DNA from: CAVQMB01 sp963713445
Lineage (GTDB): Bacteria; Pseudomonadota; Gammaproteobacteria; Competibacterales; Competibacteraceae
Direction of reading: 5' to 3'
Length of the DNA stretch: 64,000 nucleotides
Assembly (NCBI GenBank): GCA_963713445.1
Contig: CAVQMB010000011.1
Span: 1 to 64,000, forward strand
Positions 38,616 to 47,616 of this stretch are shown here, in pieces. The translations under genes were made by a program, and so were the position numbers. Position 1 is the stretch's first letter. Every line of letters begins with the position of its first letter. A model generated the notes under the pieces. It was given only the letters and a program-made list of their open reading frames with translations. It made no database searches and had not been told where the DNA came from.

Positions 38616-39395
38616 ATGTCTCTGCCGAACCACCTGCGGCTGCTTAGCTACAACATCCAGAGCGGCCTTTCCACCACCCGCTACTCGGATTACCTGACCC
38701 GCAGCTGGCGCCACGTGGTGCCGGTGCCGTCGCGGATGGAGAACCTCGACGCCATCGCCACGCTGATCGCCGACTACGATATAGTCGGGTTGCAGGAAAT
38801 CGACAGCGGCAGCCTGCGCAGCGGCTTCCTCAATCAGGTCAAGTATCTGGCGGACCGGGCCGGGTTTGCCTACGTCTATGATCAGGCCAACCGCCGGATC
38901 GGGGTTATTTCGCAGCACTGCAACGCAATGCTCAGCCGCTGTGTCCCGAACAAGATCGCGGAACACAAGCTGCCGGGCCTGATTCCCGGGCGCGGAGCGC
39001 TGCATGTGAGCTTTGGTCAATCGCCGAGCACGCTGGACATCTTTATTCTGCACCTGGCGCTTGGTCCGCGCGGTCGGCGCCAGCAGATCCGTTATCTGGC
39101 AACGCTGATCAGGCGCTATCCCCACGTCGTTGTGATGGGCGATCTCAACTGCCGCTCGGAAAGCCGCGAAATGGCGTTGCTGCTGGCGCTGGCCGATCTG
39201 CGTGAGCCGCATCCCAACCTGTACACTTTCCCCAGCTGGCGCCCCACCCGCCAGCTCGACCATATCCTGGTGTCGCCCTCGATCGAGGTCGTTCGGGCAC
39301 AGGCGCTGCCCTACCAGTATTCTGACCACCTGCCGCTCGAAGTGGAGATCGTGGTGCCTGAGGCCGTGCGGGCCGCGGCCGAAGCCGAAGCCTGA
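38616..39395 (+). CDS. Endonuclease/exonuclease/phosphatase family protein
   Basis: The 259-residue protein has the metal-binding and catalytic motifs of the EEP fold: LLSYNIQSG, IVGLQEIDSGS, VVVMGDLNCRSES, and QLDHILVS with the final SDHLPLEVE His. No export signal is seen. This family includes DNA-repair nucleases, phosphodiesterases and phospholipases. A gene of this type often follows dsbA in related bacteria. Confidence 0.88.
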   Translation: MSLPNHLRLLSYNIQSGLSTTRYSDYLTRSWRHVVPVPSRMENLDAIATLIADYDIVGLQEIDSGSLRSGFLNQVKYLADRAGFAYVYDQANRRIGVISQHCNAMLSRCVPNKIAEHKLPGLIPGRGALHVSFGQSPSTLDIFILHLALGPRGRRQQIRYLATLIRRYPHVVVMGDLNCRSESREMALLLALADLREPHPNLYTFPSWRPTRQLDHILVSPSIEVVRAQALPYQYSDHLPLEVEIVVPEAVRAAAEAEA

Positions 39396-39451
39396 GGCGG
39401 GAGGCGAGACGGGTTTTGTTTGCTAGGCAACCGAGGTACGGGGAACGCACT

Positions 39452-39886
39452 ATGAGTTTCAAGGTCGACAAGAGCGACGCCCAATGGCGGGAACTGCTTA
39501 CCGATGAGCAATATCAGGTGACCCGGCGGAAGGGCACTGAACGGGCCTTCACCGGGCCCTACCATGATTGCAAGGAGGCCGGCGTCTACCGCTGCGTGTG
39601 CTGCGGCAATACCCTGTTCGACGCTGCGACCAAATTCGACTCCGGTACCGGCTGGCCCAGCTATTGGGAGCCCATTGGCGAAGACCATGTCTTGACCGAG
39701 GAAGATCGCAGCTGGTTCATGCGTCGCACCGAGGTCTTGTGCAGCGCCTGCGGTGCCCATCTGGGACATGTATTTCCGGACGGACCACCTCCGACAGGGT
39801 TGCGCTATTGCATCAATTCGGCCGCGCTGAAGCTGGACACCAACAGTGCGGGTCCGGACCCGGGTGAATCCGGCTTCACGGATTGA
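39452..39886 (+). CDS. msrB: Peptide methionine-(R)-sulfoxide reductase
   Basis: MsrB reduces methionine-R-sulfoxide in damaged proteins. Zinc is bound by CVCC and CSAC pairs; the active-site Cys is in RYCINSAAL, with GTGWPSYWEP and the HLGHVFPDGP signature. I start at ATG 39452 (MSFKVDKS); the frame extends to 39416 without support. The length of 144 residues is normal for the zinc form. Confidence 0.95.
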   Translation: MSFKVDKSDAQWRELLTDEQYQVTRRKGTERAFTGPYHDCKEAGVYRCVCCGNTLFDAATKFDSGTGWPSYWEPIGEDHVLTEEDRSWFMRRTEVLCSACGAHLGHVFPDGPPPTGLRYCINSAALKLDTNSAGPDPGESGFTD

Positions 39887-40394
39887 CGTTTAACCTGAAA
39901 CGCCGGCCCTGATAGTCGAGAATCGCACCGTCGGCTGAAATCTGCTGCAGCAGCAGTCCCGGGCGCAGCCAGTCGCCCTGGCGGTAGCGCCGGTCGTTGA
40001 TGATCACGAAGCGTTGCCCTGGCTGGGCGCTAAACACGGTGATATCGAGTTGCAGCGGGCCCAGTTGATGGCGCAATGCTGGCGGCAGCTGAGCGTAGGG
40101 CTGCGGTCGGGTACTGGCCAGCGGATGGGATGCGACGACGACAGGCTCGGCTGGTCTGGTGGCCGTTGAGTTCGCCGCCGCAGCAGGGCCGGCACCTGGG
40201 TGATCGGGGCGCCATGACCGGAGCGTCAGCCAGCTAACAGCAGTGGCTGCCAGCAGCCCCACCAGCAGCCCGGTGCCCAGCCAGCCGTGGTAGCGCCTTG
40301 GCGCCACCGCCGGTGGTGTGGCCTCCAGTAGCGGTACCTGGCCCAGCCGGCGCTCGCGCTCGGCTTTGTTCAGGGCATCAAGGATGTAGGACAC
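39876..40394 (-). CDS. gspB: General secretion pathway protein B-like
   Basis: The protein starts at GTG 40394 (SYILDALNKAERERR) after a GAGGAG site. The N-terminal segment is the typical start of ExeB/GspB proteins. A membrane helix (TGLLVGLLAATAVSWL, about residues 42-57), a proline-rich linker and a GspB C-terminal domain (YRQGDWLRPGLLLQQISADGAIL) follow. With ExeA it helps place the type II secretion secretin through the peptidoglycan. The gene ends 11 bases into msrB. Confidence 0.85.
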   Translation of the reverse strand: MSYILDALNKAERERRLGQVPLLEATPPAVAPRRYHGWLGTGLLVGLLAATAVSWLTLRSWRPDHPGAGPAAAANSTATRPAEPVVVASHPLASTRPQPYAQLPPALRHQLGPLQLDITVFSAQPGQRFVIINDRRYRQGDWLRPGLLLQQISADGAILDYQGRRFRLNVNP

Positions 40395-40405
40395 GTTGGT
40401 ACTCC

Positions 40406-42064
40406 TCAGGCCGTATCGCCAGCGGGTGGCTGTAGCAGTGGTGTGGCGGGCGACGGGGCGAGATTGTTCAGCAGCAGCATGGTGTGGGCGCCGACCAGCC
40501 CGTCCACGGCCAGATCGTGGCGCCGTTGAAACCGCCGGACCCGTTGCTCCAGCGCCTGGCCAAAGTGCACCGGGCCGGGCTGGTGTAACCGCTGACGCAG
40601 CCAGTTTACCGCCGGATCGTGACTCCCCGGCCGCAGCAGGCGGTGCTCGGTTGGTGGCCGCCACAACAACAACAGTGAACCGTTCCACAGCGATCGAAGC
40701 TTGTTGGTCGATACCTGGATCGACTCCGAATGCAGCACCAGCGTGGCGTGATTGGCGTCCAGTGTCTGCAACAGCACGCGATGTGCCTGACCCGCGTTGT
40801 CGCTCAGCTCAAGCAGTGCCGGCCGGTTGAAACGCCGCAGCATGGCCCAGTCGGTGTGGGCGCGCAGACAGCGCAGGCCATGTCGCGTAACGGCGCCGCA
40901 GGGGTTGGCCGCATGCGCCAGTGCGCCGGGCAGATGCCATAGCCGCAGCAAACCCGGCCAGCCGCCGCGGGCTGGCGTCTGCCGCAGCAGAGCGGCCAGA
41001 TCGGTGGGTCGGCTGACCGCCGCGCTCGGGGCCGGCGGCGGCTGCGTGGGTAGAGTGCGCCTGCCCGCGGGAGGCGCGGTGGTGGACCGTGACTGCAGCC
41101 GGTTTGCCACCGCCGGCTGGGGTGCCGCCGCGGCCTGGCGGTGTGGCCGGGCCGGCGCGGATTCGTGCCAGAGCGGGCTGCGGTCAAGTGCGCCGGCTGC
41201 TATCGCGAGTACGAGACTGACCCCGGCGGCCCAGCCGGCCACCCGGCGCCAGCGCCGCTGCGGGGTCAGTATTTCACGCGCGGCATGCCATACCACTGCG
41301 GCGCCAGCGCGACGCTGATCACGGCTGTAGGCCCCCAACAGGGCGCGGTCCGCAATGATGTTGAGCAGCCGCGGCAGGCCGCGGGCGTAGTGCTGCAGCA
41401 GCAGGCGGGCCGGTGCCGACAACAGGTCGGGGTGGCCGCCGGCAGTACGCAGCCGGTGTTCCAGGTAGGCGTTGGCGTGGCGGCGGTCCAGGGCCTGCAG
41501 GTGATACCGTGCGGTGATCCGCTGCGCCAGCTGGCGGAGTTCGGGCCGGGCCAGTTGACGCCGCAGTTCCGGCTGACCGACCAGGATCATGCGCAGTAGT
41601 TTGTGGCGATGGGTCTCCAGATTGGTCAGCAGGCGTACCTGTTCCAACACCTCGCGGCTCAGATTCTGAGCTTCATCTATGACTACCACGGTCTGACGGC
41701 CGGCAGCGTGAGCCGTTAACAGATGGCGATTGAGCGTGTCGACCAGTTGTTTAAGGCTGGCACCGGGCGGGTAGTCCACGTCGAGCTCGTCGCACAAGGT
41801 GGCCACAAATTCCGCCACAGTCAGCTGCGGATTAAGGCATAGGGCGACGTCGACGTAGGCCGGACACTGGGCCAGCAGGGCCCGGATCAGCGTGGTTTTG
41901 CCAGTGCCGACCTCGCCGGTGAGCTGCACAAACCCACCGTCCTCGCCGAGACCGTACAACAGATGCGCCAGTGCTTCACGGTGGCCGGGGCTCAGATACA
42001 GATAACCGGGATCGGGTGTCAGCGCGAAGGGCGGTTCGCGCAGACCGAAGTGGGCAGCATACAT
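40406..42064 (-). CDS. exeA: ExeA/GspA-type secretion ATPase
   Basis: ExeA is an inner-membrane ATPase that binds peptidoglycan and helps assemble the type II secretion secretin. The N-terminal AAA+ domain has Walker A in GEVGTGKTT and Walker B in TVVVIDEAQNL (about residues 40-140). A membrane helix lies near residues 275-292. A proline/alanine-rich linker and a C-terminal peptidoglycan_binding_1-type domain (RVRRFQRRHDLAVDGLVG) complete the 552 residues. It is just upstream of gspB on the same strand (GTG of gspB 12 bases on). No other type II secretion genes are in the window. Confidence 0.88.
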   Translation of the reverse strand: MYAAHFGLREPPFALTPDPGYLYLSPGHREALAHLLYGLGEDGGFVQLTGEVGTGKTTLIRALLAQCPAYVDVALCLNPQLTVAEFVATLCDELDVDYPPGASLKQLVDTLNRHLLTAHAAGRQTVVVIDEAQNLSREVLEQVRLLTNLETHRHKLLRMILVGQPELRRQLARPELRQLAQRITARYHLQALDRRHANAYLEHRLRTAGGHPDLLSAPARLLLQHYARGLPRLLNIIADRALLGAYSRDQRRAGAAVVWHAAREILTPQRRWRRVAGWAAGVSLVLAIAAGALDRSPLWHESAPARPHRQAAAAPQPAVANRLQSRSTTAPPAGRRTLPTQPPPAPSAAVSRPTDLAALLRQTPARGGWPGLLRLWHLPGALAHAANPCGAVTRHGLRCLRAHTDWAMLRRFNRPALLELSDNAGQAHRVLLQTLDANHATLVLHSESIQVSTNKLRSLWNGSLLLLWRPPTEHRLLRPGSHDPAVNWLRQRLHQPGPVHFGQALEQRVRRFQRRHDLAVDGLVGAHTMLLLNNLAPSPATPLLQPPAGDTA

Positions 42065-42130
42065 GGTAATGGCGGTAGTCTACGTTACAATGATGCGCGA
42101 CATGCAATGGTTATTATAGGGTTTCACCGG

Positions 42131-42715
42131 ATGGATGGCGCCGCGCTGCAGGAGAAATGGGACCAGCGTTACCGCAAACGTGACCAGGCACCGGCGCCGG
42201 CCCGGGTGCTGGCCGACAACCGCCATCTGCTGCCAGCCACCGGGACGGCGTTGGACCTCGCGTGCGGCCTGGGTGGCAACGCCTTGTGTCTGGCAGCCGC
42301 GGGGCTGGTGACCCAAGCCTGGGACTTATCGCCCGTGGCCATCGCCAAGCTTGCGGGCTTTGCCGCCGAGCAGGGTGTGGCGCTGCACGCGACGGTACGG
42401 GATGTCATTGCGGCACCGCCAGCGCCGGCCAGTTTTGATGTCATCGTGGTCAGCTGGTTTCTCGAGCGTAGCCTGGCACCGGCGTTGACCGCCGCGCTGC
42501 GGCCCGGCGGGCTGCTGTTTTATCAGACGTTCACCGCGGTCCGGGTTGATCCGATCGGTCCTGACAATCCCCGCTTTCGGCTTGACGACGGTGAGTTGCT
42601 GGATCTGTTTCCGCTGCTGCGGCCCCGGGTCTATCGTGACGAAGGGCGGCTCGGTGATCGCGGCCAGGGCTGGCGTAACGCCGCGTTACTGGTGGCCGAG
42701 CGGGTGGCGCCATGA
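42131..42715 (+). CDS. Class I SAM-dependent methyltransferase
   Basis: The 194-residue protein has motif I as ALDLACGLGGNAL and acts in trans of a DxxxxxxA segment (AWDLSPVAIAKL). Motif IV lies in SFDVIVVSWFLERSL. Its shape is like the tellurite-resistance (TehB-like) methyltransferases. I start at ATG 42131 (MDGAALQEKWDQRYRKRD), though an ATG at 42107 is in frame. The stop overlaps the ATG of the next gene (42712-42715). The substrate is unknown. Confidence 0.8.
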   Translation: MDGAALQEKWDQRYRKRDQAPAPARVLADNRHLLPATGTALDLACGLGGNALCLAAAGLVTQAWDLSPVAIAKLAGFAAEQGVALHATVRDVIAAPPAPASFDVIVVSWFLERSLAPALTAALRPGGLLFYQTFTAVRVDPIGPDNPRFRLDDGELLDLFPLLRPRVYRDEGRLGDRGQGWRNAALLVAERVAP

Positions 42716-43038
42716 GCCAGGCCTTGATCGCGCGTTTCGAGGCTATGCTGGAGCGTGGCCAGGACAGTGCACTACTGCGTTTCAGTCTGGGCAATGCCTG
42801 GCTTAACAACGGTGACGCCGCCGCGGCGGCGCGCCATTTGCAGGAGGCAGTGCGGCACAATCCGGATTACTCCGCGGCCTGGAAACTGCTGGGCAAAGCC
42901 TTAACTGCAGCGGACCTTCCGGCTGCGGCGATGGCGGCGTATCAGGCGGGTATCGCCGCCGCCGGACGCCAGGGCGATGTGCAGGCGGGTAAGGAGATGC
43001 GCGTGTTCCTCAAGCGCTTGCAGAAGCCATCGGGCTGA
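42712..43038 (+). CDS. Tetratricopeptide-repeat protein
   Basis: The 108-residue protein has about two TPR motifs (LRFSLGNAWLNNGDAAAAARHLQEAVRHNP and AAWKLLGKALTAADLPAAAMAAYQAG). Such proteins bind partner proteins. It overlaps the methyltransferase upstream by an ATGA, so the two are likely co-expressed, but no partner is known. Confidence 0.82.
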   Translation: MSQALIARFEAMLERGQDSALLRFSLGNAWLNNGDAAAAARHLQEAVRHNPDYSAAWKLLGKALTAADLPAAAMAAYQAGIAAAGRQGDVQAGKEMRVFLKRLQKPSG

Positions 43039-43046
43039 AGCCCTGA

Positions 43047-43934
43047 CTAATACAGCGGCGCCCAGCCCGGCGGCCGGCGCTTGAACCGCTTGTAGCTCCA
43101 CAGGTACTGTTCCGGCCGCCGTCGAATGGCCTGCTCGATGGCCGCGTTGAGGGTGGCGGCCGAGGTTTCCAGGTCGGCCTGGCTGACCGCGTCCGGCAGC
43201 CGCTGATAGTGCAGCCGGTAGCCCCGGCCCCGGCTCAGCCGCTCGGCATAGAGCAGAAAAACGGGCGTATGGCGTTTGCTGGCCAGCCGCGATAGCAGCA
43301 CCATGGTGTTAGTAGGTTGGCCGAAGAAAGGGACATAGAGGCCGCCTTCCGGGCCGGGATCCTGATCCGGCAGGATTCCGAGCGCGGTACCGTTATGGAG
43401 TCCCTCAAGCAGCTGACGCACACCCCGGGAGGTGGTCGGCACCAGCCGCGCACCCAGGCGGCCGCGGCGCTGGCTGATCAACTGGTCCAGGGCACTGCCC
43501 AGGCGGCTGGGGCGGTACAAGGTTGTCAGCGGGCCGCGGCTGGACAGATACAACCCGGCCATTTCCCAGGCTCCCAGATGCGGGGTGATCGCAATCGCCC
43601 CCCGGCCTTCCGCCAGCGCGCTGTCCCAGGCGGCTTCGTTGGCCACCGCGCGCACCAGCCGTAACGCCCGCTGGCCGTTCCACAGCAACAACGGTCCCAG
43701 CTCCAGAACCGTCTTGCTGGTTTCGATCAGACTGCGCCGTAGCAACCGGCGATGGCCGGACGCACTAAGCTCCGGCAGGCACACCCGCAGGTTGATGGCA
43801 GCAACGCGACGCTGATTGTTGGGCAACAGCCACAGCAGCATGCCGACGCCGACCCCGGCTGCATGTAGCAGCGGCAGAGGCAGCCGGGCACAGCCACGCA
43901 GCGCGCCGATAGCGAGCGCCGTCTTCCAGCTCAT
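43047..43934 (-). CDS. lpxL: Lipid A biosynthesis (lauroyl/myristoyl) acyltransferase
   Basis: The protein is of the HtrB/LpxL/LpxM family, which adds secondary acyl chains to lipid A at the inner membrane. The HX4(D/E) active site is HLGAWE. The segment GILPDQDPGPEGGLYVPFFG is the usual second motif and the N-terminus has a membrane-like stretch. At 295 residues it is typical. Which acyl chain it transfers (LpxL or LpxM) cannot be told. The ATG at 43934 overlaps the DUF2007 stop (ATGA). Confidence 0.87.
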   Translation of the reverse strand: MSWKTALAIGALRGCARLPLPLLHAAGVGVGMLLWLLPNNQRRVAAINLRVCLPELSASGHRRLLRRSLIETSKTVLELGPLLLWNGQRALRLVRAVANEAAWDSALAEGRGAIAITPHLGAWEMAGLYLSSRGPLTTLYRPSRLGSALDQLISQRRGRLGARLVPTTSRGVRQLLEGLHNGTALGILPDQDPGPEGGLYVPFFGQPTNTMVLLSRLASKRHTPVFLLYAERLSRGRGYRLHYQRLPDAVSQADLETSAATLNAAIEQAIRRRPEQYLWSYKRFKRRPPGWAPLY

Positions 43935-44167
43935 TCGGGTGGATCCAGCTCCCCCGAGTAGTCATGGGCAAGAATCTCGCAGGCGCGATCCACGTCGCGC
44001 GGGGCCACCTGCAGCTTGATACCGCCGACAGCGATGCTGTAGAGCCAGTCAGTTTGCACCAGATGCTGGTCGGCCAGGTGGGCCTCGACACCCTCCACCC
44101 GGAGCCGGCCACGGGCGATCTCGGCATCCGGCCAGAAATCATAGGTGGCGACGGTGACCCGGTTCAC
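43931..44167 (-). CDS. DUF2007-type small protein
   Basis: The 78-residue protein begins at GTG 44167, one base after the mlaA stop, and reads VTVATYDFWPDAEIARGRLRVEG with GGIKLQVAPRDVDRACEIL. This matches DUF2007 (putative signal-transducing protein), a single small alpha-beta domain of unknown role. It sits between mlaA and the acyltransferase, and overlaps the latter. Confidence 0.75.
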   Translation of the reverse strand: MNRVTVATYDFWPDAEIARGRLRVEGVEAHLADQHLVQTDWLYSIAVGGIKLQVAPRDVDRACEILAHDYSGELDPPE

Positions 44168-44168
44168 G

Positions 44169-44957
44169 TCACTGGACCGGCTTGGAGGTCGCGGAGCCAG
44201 CGCCCGGCGCGGTGTTGCTGCCGTCGTCGTCATTGAAGTCGAACGATGGCCGAGGGCTCTGGCCGTCGTTGACCAGGTTGCGGCGCCGCTGCAGGTAGGC
44301 CTCGCGCTGGAAAGTGTAGGGATCGAGGGCGGCCTGTTCCAGTAGGTCGCTGGCCCGGAGCAGATTGGCCCGGGCGTTGACGATATATAAGCCGGCCAGG
44401 CCATAGCGGGCAGCGGCGGCATTGAGATAGCTGACCGGATCCAGCAGGTAACCGTCGACCGGCCAGCTCCACACGTCGCGGGTAGTGCTGGAGCCCAGCA
44501 ACGGCAGCACCAGATAATAGCCTTCGCCCACCCCCCAGTAGCCCAGGGTCTGACCAAAATCCTCGTGATGCTTGGGCAGGCCGGCCGGTGTGGCGATATC
44601 AACCAGGCCACCGAGGCCAAAACTGGAGTTGTATATGACCCGCTGACCATCGACGATCGCCTGCTGGAATTTCAGCTGCAGCACATCGTTGGCGAAGATG
44701 TAGACATCGTGCAGATTGCCGAAGAAATTGGTGACCGCGCGTCGTACGAACGACGGCGTGACTTTTTGATAGGTGGTCGCCACCGGTTTGAGTACGTGCC
44801 GATCGACCTGCTGGTTGAATTCGAACATGCTGCGGTTGAACGGTTGCAGCGGATCGCTGGCGTCATCGGCCTGGGCCAACAGTGGACTGGCCAGCAGCCC
44901 CAGCAACAGCAACAGCGCCAGAAAGGTATTGCAACTACGCGCGACAAAAGGCTTCAT
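44169..44957 (-). CDS. mlaA: MlaA (VacJ) outer-membrane lipid-asymmetry protein
   Basis: MlaA removes misplaced phospholipids from the outer leaflet of the outer membrane, passing them to MlaC. The body is typical: DPLQPFNRSMFEFNQ, FFGNLHDVYIFANDVLQ, NSSFGLGGLVDIATPAGLP and FGQTLGYWGVGEGYYLVLPLLGSST. It has 262 residues. Unusually, the signal peptide (LLGLLASPLLAQADD) does not end in the expected lipobox Cys, so this copy may not be a lipoprotein. An alternative start does not repair this. Confidence 0.93.
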   Translation of the reverse strand: MKPFVARSCNTFLALLLLLGLLASPLLAQADDASDPLQPFNRSMFEFNQQVDRHVLKPVATTYQKVTPSFVRRAVTNFFGNLHDVYIFANDVLQLKFQQAIVDGQRVIYNSSFGLGGLVDIATPAGLPKHHEDFGQTLGYWGVGEGYYLVLPLLGSSTTRDVWSWPVDGYLLDPVSYLNAAAARYGLAGLYIVNARANLLRASDLLEQAALDPYTFQREAYLQRRRNLVNDGQSPRPSFDFNDDDGSNTAPGAGSATSKPVQ

Positions 44958-45131
44958 GGGCGGCGTCCGTGAGTCTCAACGAAACAGCGCGATGGGATCA
45001 AATGAGGAGAAACCCTATCCGGAAATAGATGACAGTCCATGCCTAATTAACCTTAGCATGTTCTGCCAGCCTGGCAAACAGCCCGGAGGTGCTGCCACCC
45101 GACTGGGGCGGCGGGCTTTTGCGTGGGCCGG

Positions 45132-46079
45132 TCAGGCCACGCCTGCGTGCAATCGGGCATTGATGGTGCGCAACGCCTGCTGGAAGTCATCCGGCAGCAA
45201 TGCGATACCGCTGTCGGCCAGTTCACCGCCGTGGCGGCTGGTCAGACGGCCGCCGGCGAACACCGGAACGGTGGCCGCCGGCGCCAGCTCGGCGAGTTGG
45301 GCCATGATGGCCGGTCCCGGATAGACCACCGCCGCCAGTACGATGGCCTGTGCCGCGATGCGCCCGGCGACGGCCGCAAGCTGATCGAGCGGTGTGTTGG
45401 CACCCAGCAGCACCACCCGGTAATTCCACTCCAGTGCCACCAGGGTGAACAGCAGCAGGCCGACATCGTGGTGTTCACCGGGCAAACAGGCGGCCAGCAG
45501 CATGGGGCCATCCTGGTGGCGATTGCTATGATGCAGTCGGGCACCCAGTTTGTTGCGCAGGAACACACTGAAGAAATGCTCCTCGGCGACCCCGGTGCCG
45601 TGTCCACGCTGCCACCGCCAGCCCAGCTCCTGCAGCAGCGGCACGATCAGGCGGCCGGTGACCACATCGATGGGATAGAGCGCCAGAATCTCGCTGTAAT
45701 GTTCGTCGAGTGCGTTTTCATCGAAACGCTGGATCGACTCCAGCATGCGTTCCTGATAGGGAGCCCACAGTTCGAAGCGCTGCTGCGACTGCTTCTGATC
45801 GGCAGCCGGCGGCTGTTGGGCACGATTGATAACCTGCTGCACCTGGCCGATCGCCATGCCGCCCTCCAGCAGGGTGACCACCTGATTGATCAGCGCAATG
45901 TCTGCCATGCTGTACAGCCGGTGGCCCTTGGGCGTGCGGGTTGGTCGGATCAGCTTGTAGCGCCGTTCCCAGGCCCGGAGCGTGACCGGATTGACCCCGG
46001 TCATGCTTGACACCGTGCGAATCGGCACCAGGCTGTCAGCGGGTAGCTGATGAGGTTGCAGGCGCTGCTGATCGGTCAT
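45132..46079 (-). CDS. MerR-family regulator with B12-binding domain (CarH-like)
   Basis: The N-terminal MerR winged helix (VSSMTGVNPVTLRAWERRYKLI, residues 24-45, and PKGHRLYSMADIALI) precedes a helical bundle and a cobalamin-binding domain. Features resembling CarH are the helix with W then EEHFF (WRWQRGHGTGVAEEHFFS), and LAACLPGEHHDVGLLLFTLVALEW. A Rossmann-like VVLLGANTP part is also present. CarH-type proteins use adenosylcobalamin as a light sensor. It may control carotenoid or folate-type repair genes, but none are adjacent. It probably represses itself (see 46115-46134). Confidence 0.85.
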   Translation of the reverse strand: MTDQQRLQPHQLPADSLVPIRTVSSMTGVNPVTLRAWERRYKLIRPTRTPKGHRLYSMADIALINQVVTLLEGGMAIGQVQQVINRAQQPPAADQKQSQQRFELWAPYQERMLESIQRFDENALDEHYSEILALYPIDVVTGRLIVPLLQELGWRWQRGHGTGVAEEHFFSVFLRNKLGARLHHSNRHQDGPMLLAACLPGEHHDVGLLLFTLVALEWNYRVVLLGANTPLDQLAAVAGRIAAQAIVLAAVVYPGPAIMAQLAELAPAATVPVFAGGRLTSRHGGELADSGIALLPDDFQQALRTINARLHAGVA

Positions 46080-46114
46080 GGCGCTGACATATCACGCGGG
46101 TATCAGGTCCATCG

Positions 46115-46134
46115 ATTATAGATAAATTGTACAA
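46115..46134 (-). promoter_or_regulatory. Promoter/operator of the MerR-B12 regulator
   Basis: On the minus strand a TATAAT box (46120-46115) is preceded by the palindrome TTGTACAA (46134-46127). The palindrome lies in the spacer, where a MerR-type repressor would bind. The -35 box is not clear. The ATG is 35 bases downstream. Confidence 0.45.
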
Positions 46135-46172
46135 ATAATTTCGCAGGCCCGCTGTGCTGCGGGTTAAGGGCC

Positions 46173-46658
46173 TCATACCTGTCGACCCAGCATGTTCAGC
46201 AGATCCAGGATATGCCGCGTGTTGGCGCCCAGGTCGGCTTTGCCGACCCGCGAGCTGGACTGAATGTGGATTGCCGTACCCCGGTTGGTGGCTTCGAGCT
46301 GGACGATGATGTCATCCTTGAAGCGCAGCAGCGCTGTTTCGGCCACCGCGTGCAGCCGGTGGTGGCGGGCATCGCTTTCGACCAGCTCCCAGCCGAGCAG
46401 CTCCACGGTCAGTTCCAGCCGGGTGAACAAGGCGCCCGGGGGAATCGGCACGTACGGCAGTTCCAGCTCGGGAAACGGATGATTGGCCCGGGTTTCAGCG
46501 ACATTCCGGGTCAGGTAGGTGTGCAGCCGGCGCCGCAGACCGGGCGGCGCGCCCACCGGCACATTGTTCAGAATCAGGGCCCCGACCACCAGACAGCCCG
46601 CGCCCGCCAGCAGGAACATGACGGTGTGGCTGAGCAACTGGACGCCGACGCCGGTCAT
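46173..46658 (-). CDS. DUF1499 family protein
   Basis: The 161-residue protein has one N-terminal membrane helix (LLSHTVMFLLAGAGCLVVGALIL, about 8-30). The rest ends in the DUF1499 signature (SSRVGKADLGANTRHILDLL) and includes LLRFKDDIIVQLEATNRGTAIHI. Its function is unknown. It lies 3 bases downstream of rsmE on the same strand, so it is likely co-transcribed with rsmE. Confidence 0.78.
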   Translation of the reverse strand: MTGVGVQLLSHTVMFLLAGAGCLVVGALILNNVPVGAPPGLRRRLHTYLTRNVAETRANHPFPELELPYVPIPPGALFTRLELTVELLGWELVESDARHHRLHAVAETALLRFKDDIIVQLEATNRGTAIHIQSSSRVGKADLGANTRHILDLLNMLGRQV

Positions 46659-46661
46659 CGT

Positions 46662-47396
46662 TCAGCCCAGATCGCCCCACAGGGTTTGCACCGCGGCCAG
46701 TGCAGCCAGGCCAGCGGTTTCTGTGCGCAGAGTCCGCGGACCCAGCCGCAGTGGAACCCAGCCGGCGTGCCGGGCCTGCTCGAGCTCGGCATCGCTCAGC
46801 CCGCCTTCCGGACCAATCAGCAGACTGACCGCACCGGTGGGGGCGTGCAGCCCGCTCAGGCCGGTGTCCGCAGCAGGATCGAGCACCAGCGCGGTGTCGT
46901 CGCCATGCGGGCGAACCAGCGCGGCGCTCAATGCCAGCACTGGCGTGATCGCGGGCAGCGTATTGCGACTGCACTGCTCGCAGGCACTCTCAATCACCCG
47001 TCGCCAGTGGGTCTGGCGGCCAGCGAGCTGCTCAACCACGTGCGGCGGCGGCGTGCGTTCGCACAGCAGCGGCTGGATTTCGCTGACGCCGAGTTCCACG
47101 GCCTTCTGCAGGGCATAGTCCATGCGGGCGCCGCGGCAGATGCCCTGCAACAGGCGGATGGGCAATGGCGATTCGGTTCCACAGTTGTGAAACCGGCCGA
47201 GCCGCACCCGGGCCCGGCGCCGCTCGACCTGCTCCAGTACCGCGTCGAACTGGCCACCGCTGCCGTCGAATACGGTCACCGGTGCGCCGGCCCGTAACCG
47301 CAGGACCCGCACCGCATGGCCGAAGGCCTGGTCGGTCAGCACCACGCATTGCTCGCTGGCGAGCGGTGGGGGTAAAAAAAGCCGTGGTCTGCGCAT
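46662..47396 (-). CDS. rsmE: 16S rRNA (uracil1498-N3)-methyltransferase
   Basis: RsmE methylates U1498 of 16S rRNA. It has an N-terminal PUA-like domain (HAVRVLRLRAGAPVTVFDGSGG) and the SPOUT knot with the SAM site SLLIGPEGGLSDAELEQA and LGPRTLRTETAGLAAL. At 244 residues it is full length. Confidence 0.95.
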   Translation of the reverse strand: MRRPRLFLPPPLASEQCVVLTDQAFGHAVRVLRLRAGAPVTVFDGSGGQFDAVLEQVERRRARVRLGRFHNCGTESPLPIRLLQGICRGARMDYALQKAVELGVSEIQPLLCERTPPPHVVEQLAGRQTHWRRVIESACEQCSRNTLPAITPVLALSAALVRPHGDDTALVLDPAADTGLSGLHAPTGAVSLLIGPEGGLSDAELEQARHAGWVPLRLGPRTLRTETAGLAALAAVQTLWGDLG

Positions 47397-47616
47397 GGCG
47401 GCACATTATGACATGGCCGCTGGCCCGCGTGGCAGGATGGTTGCTCAGGCTCGTGCCGACCGCGTGGCGGACTGCCATCCCCGGTCGGTGCCTTGCCGAT
47501 TAGGGTCATTGCGCTTACGATCCCGTCGCAGGTGCCGGTGCTGGCTGACGGGGCTGCGGTAGTAGGCCTGCCTGCTGGCCGACAACCGGATGGGTGACAC
47601 ACGCGGAGGAATCCGA

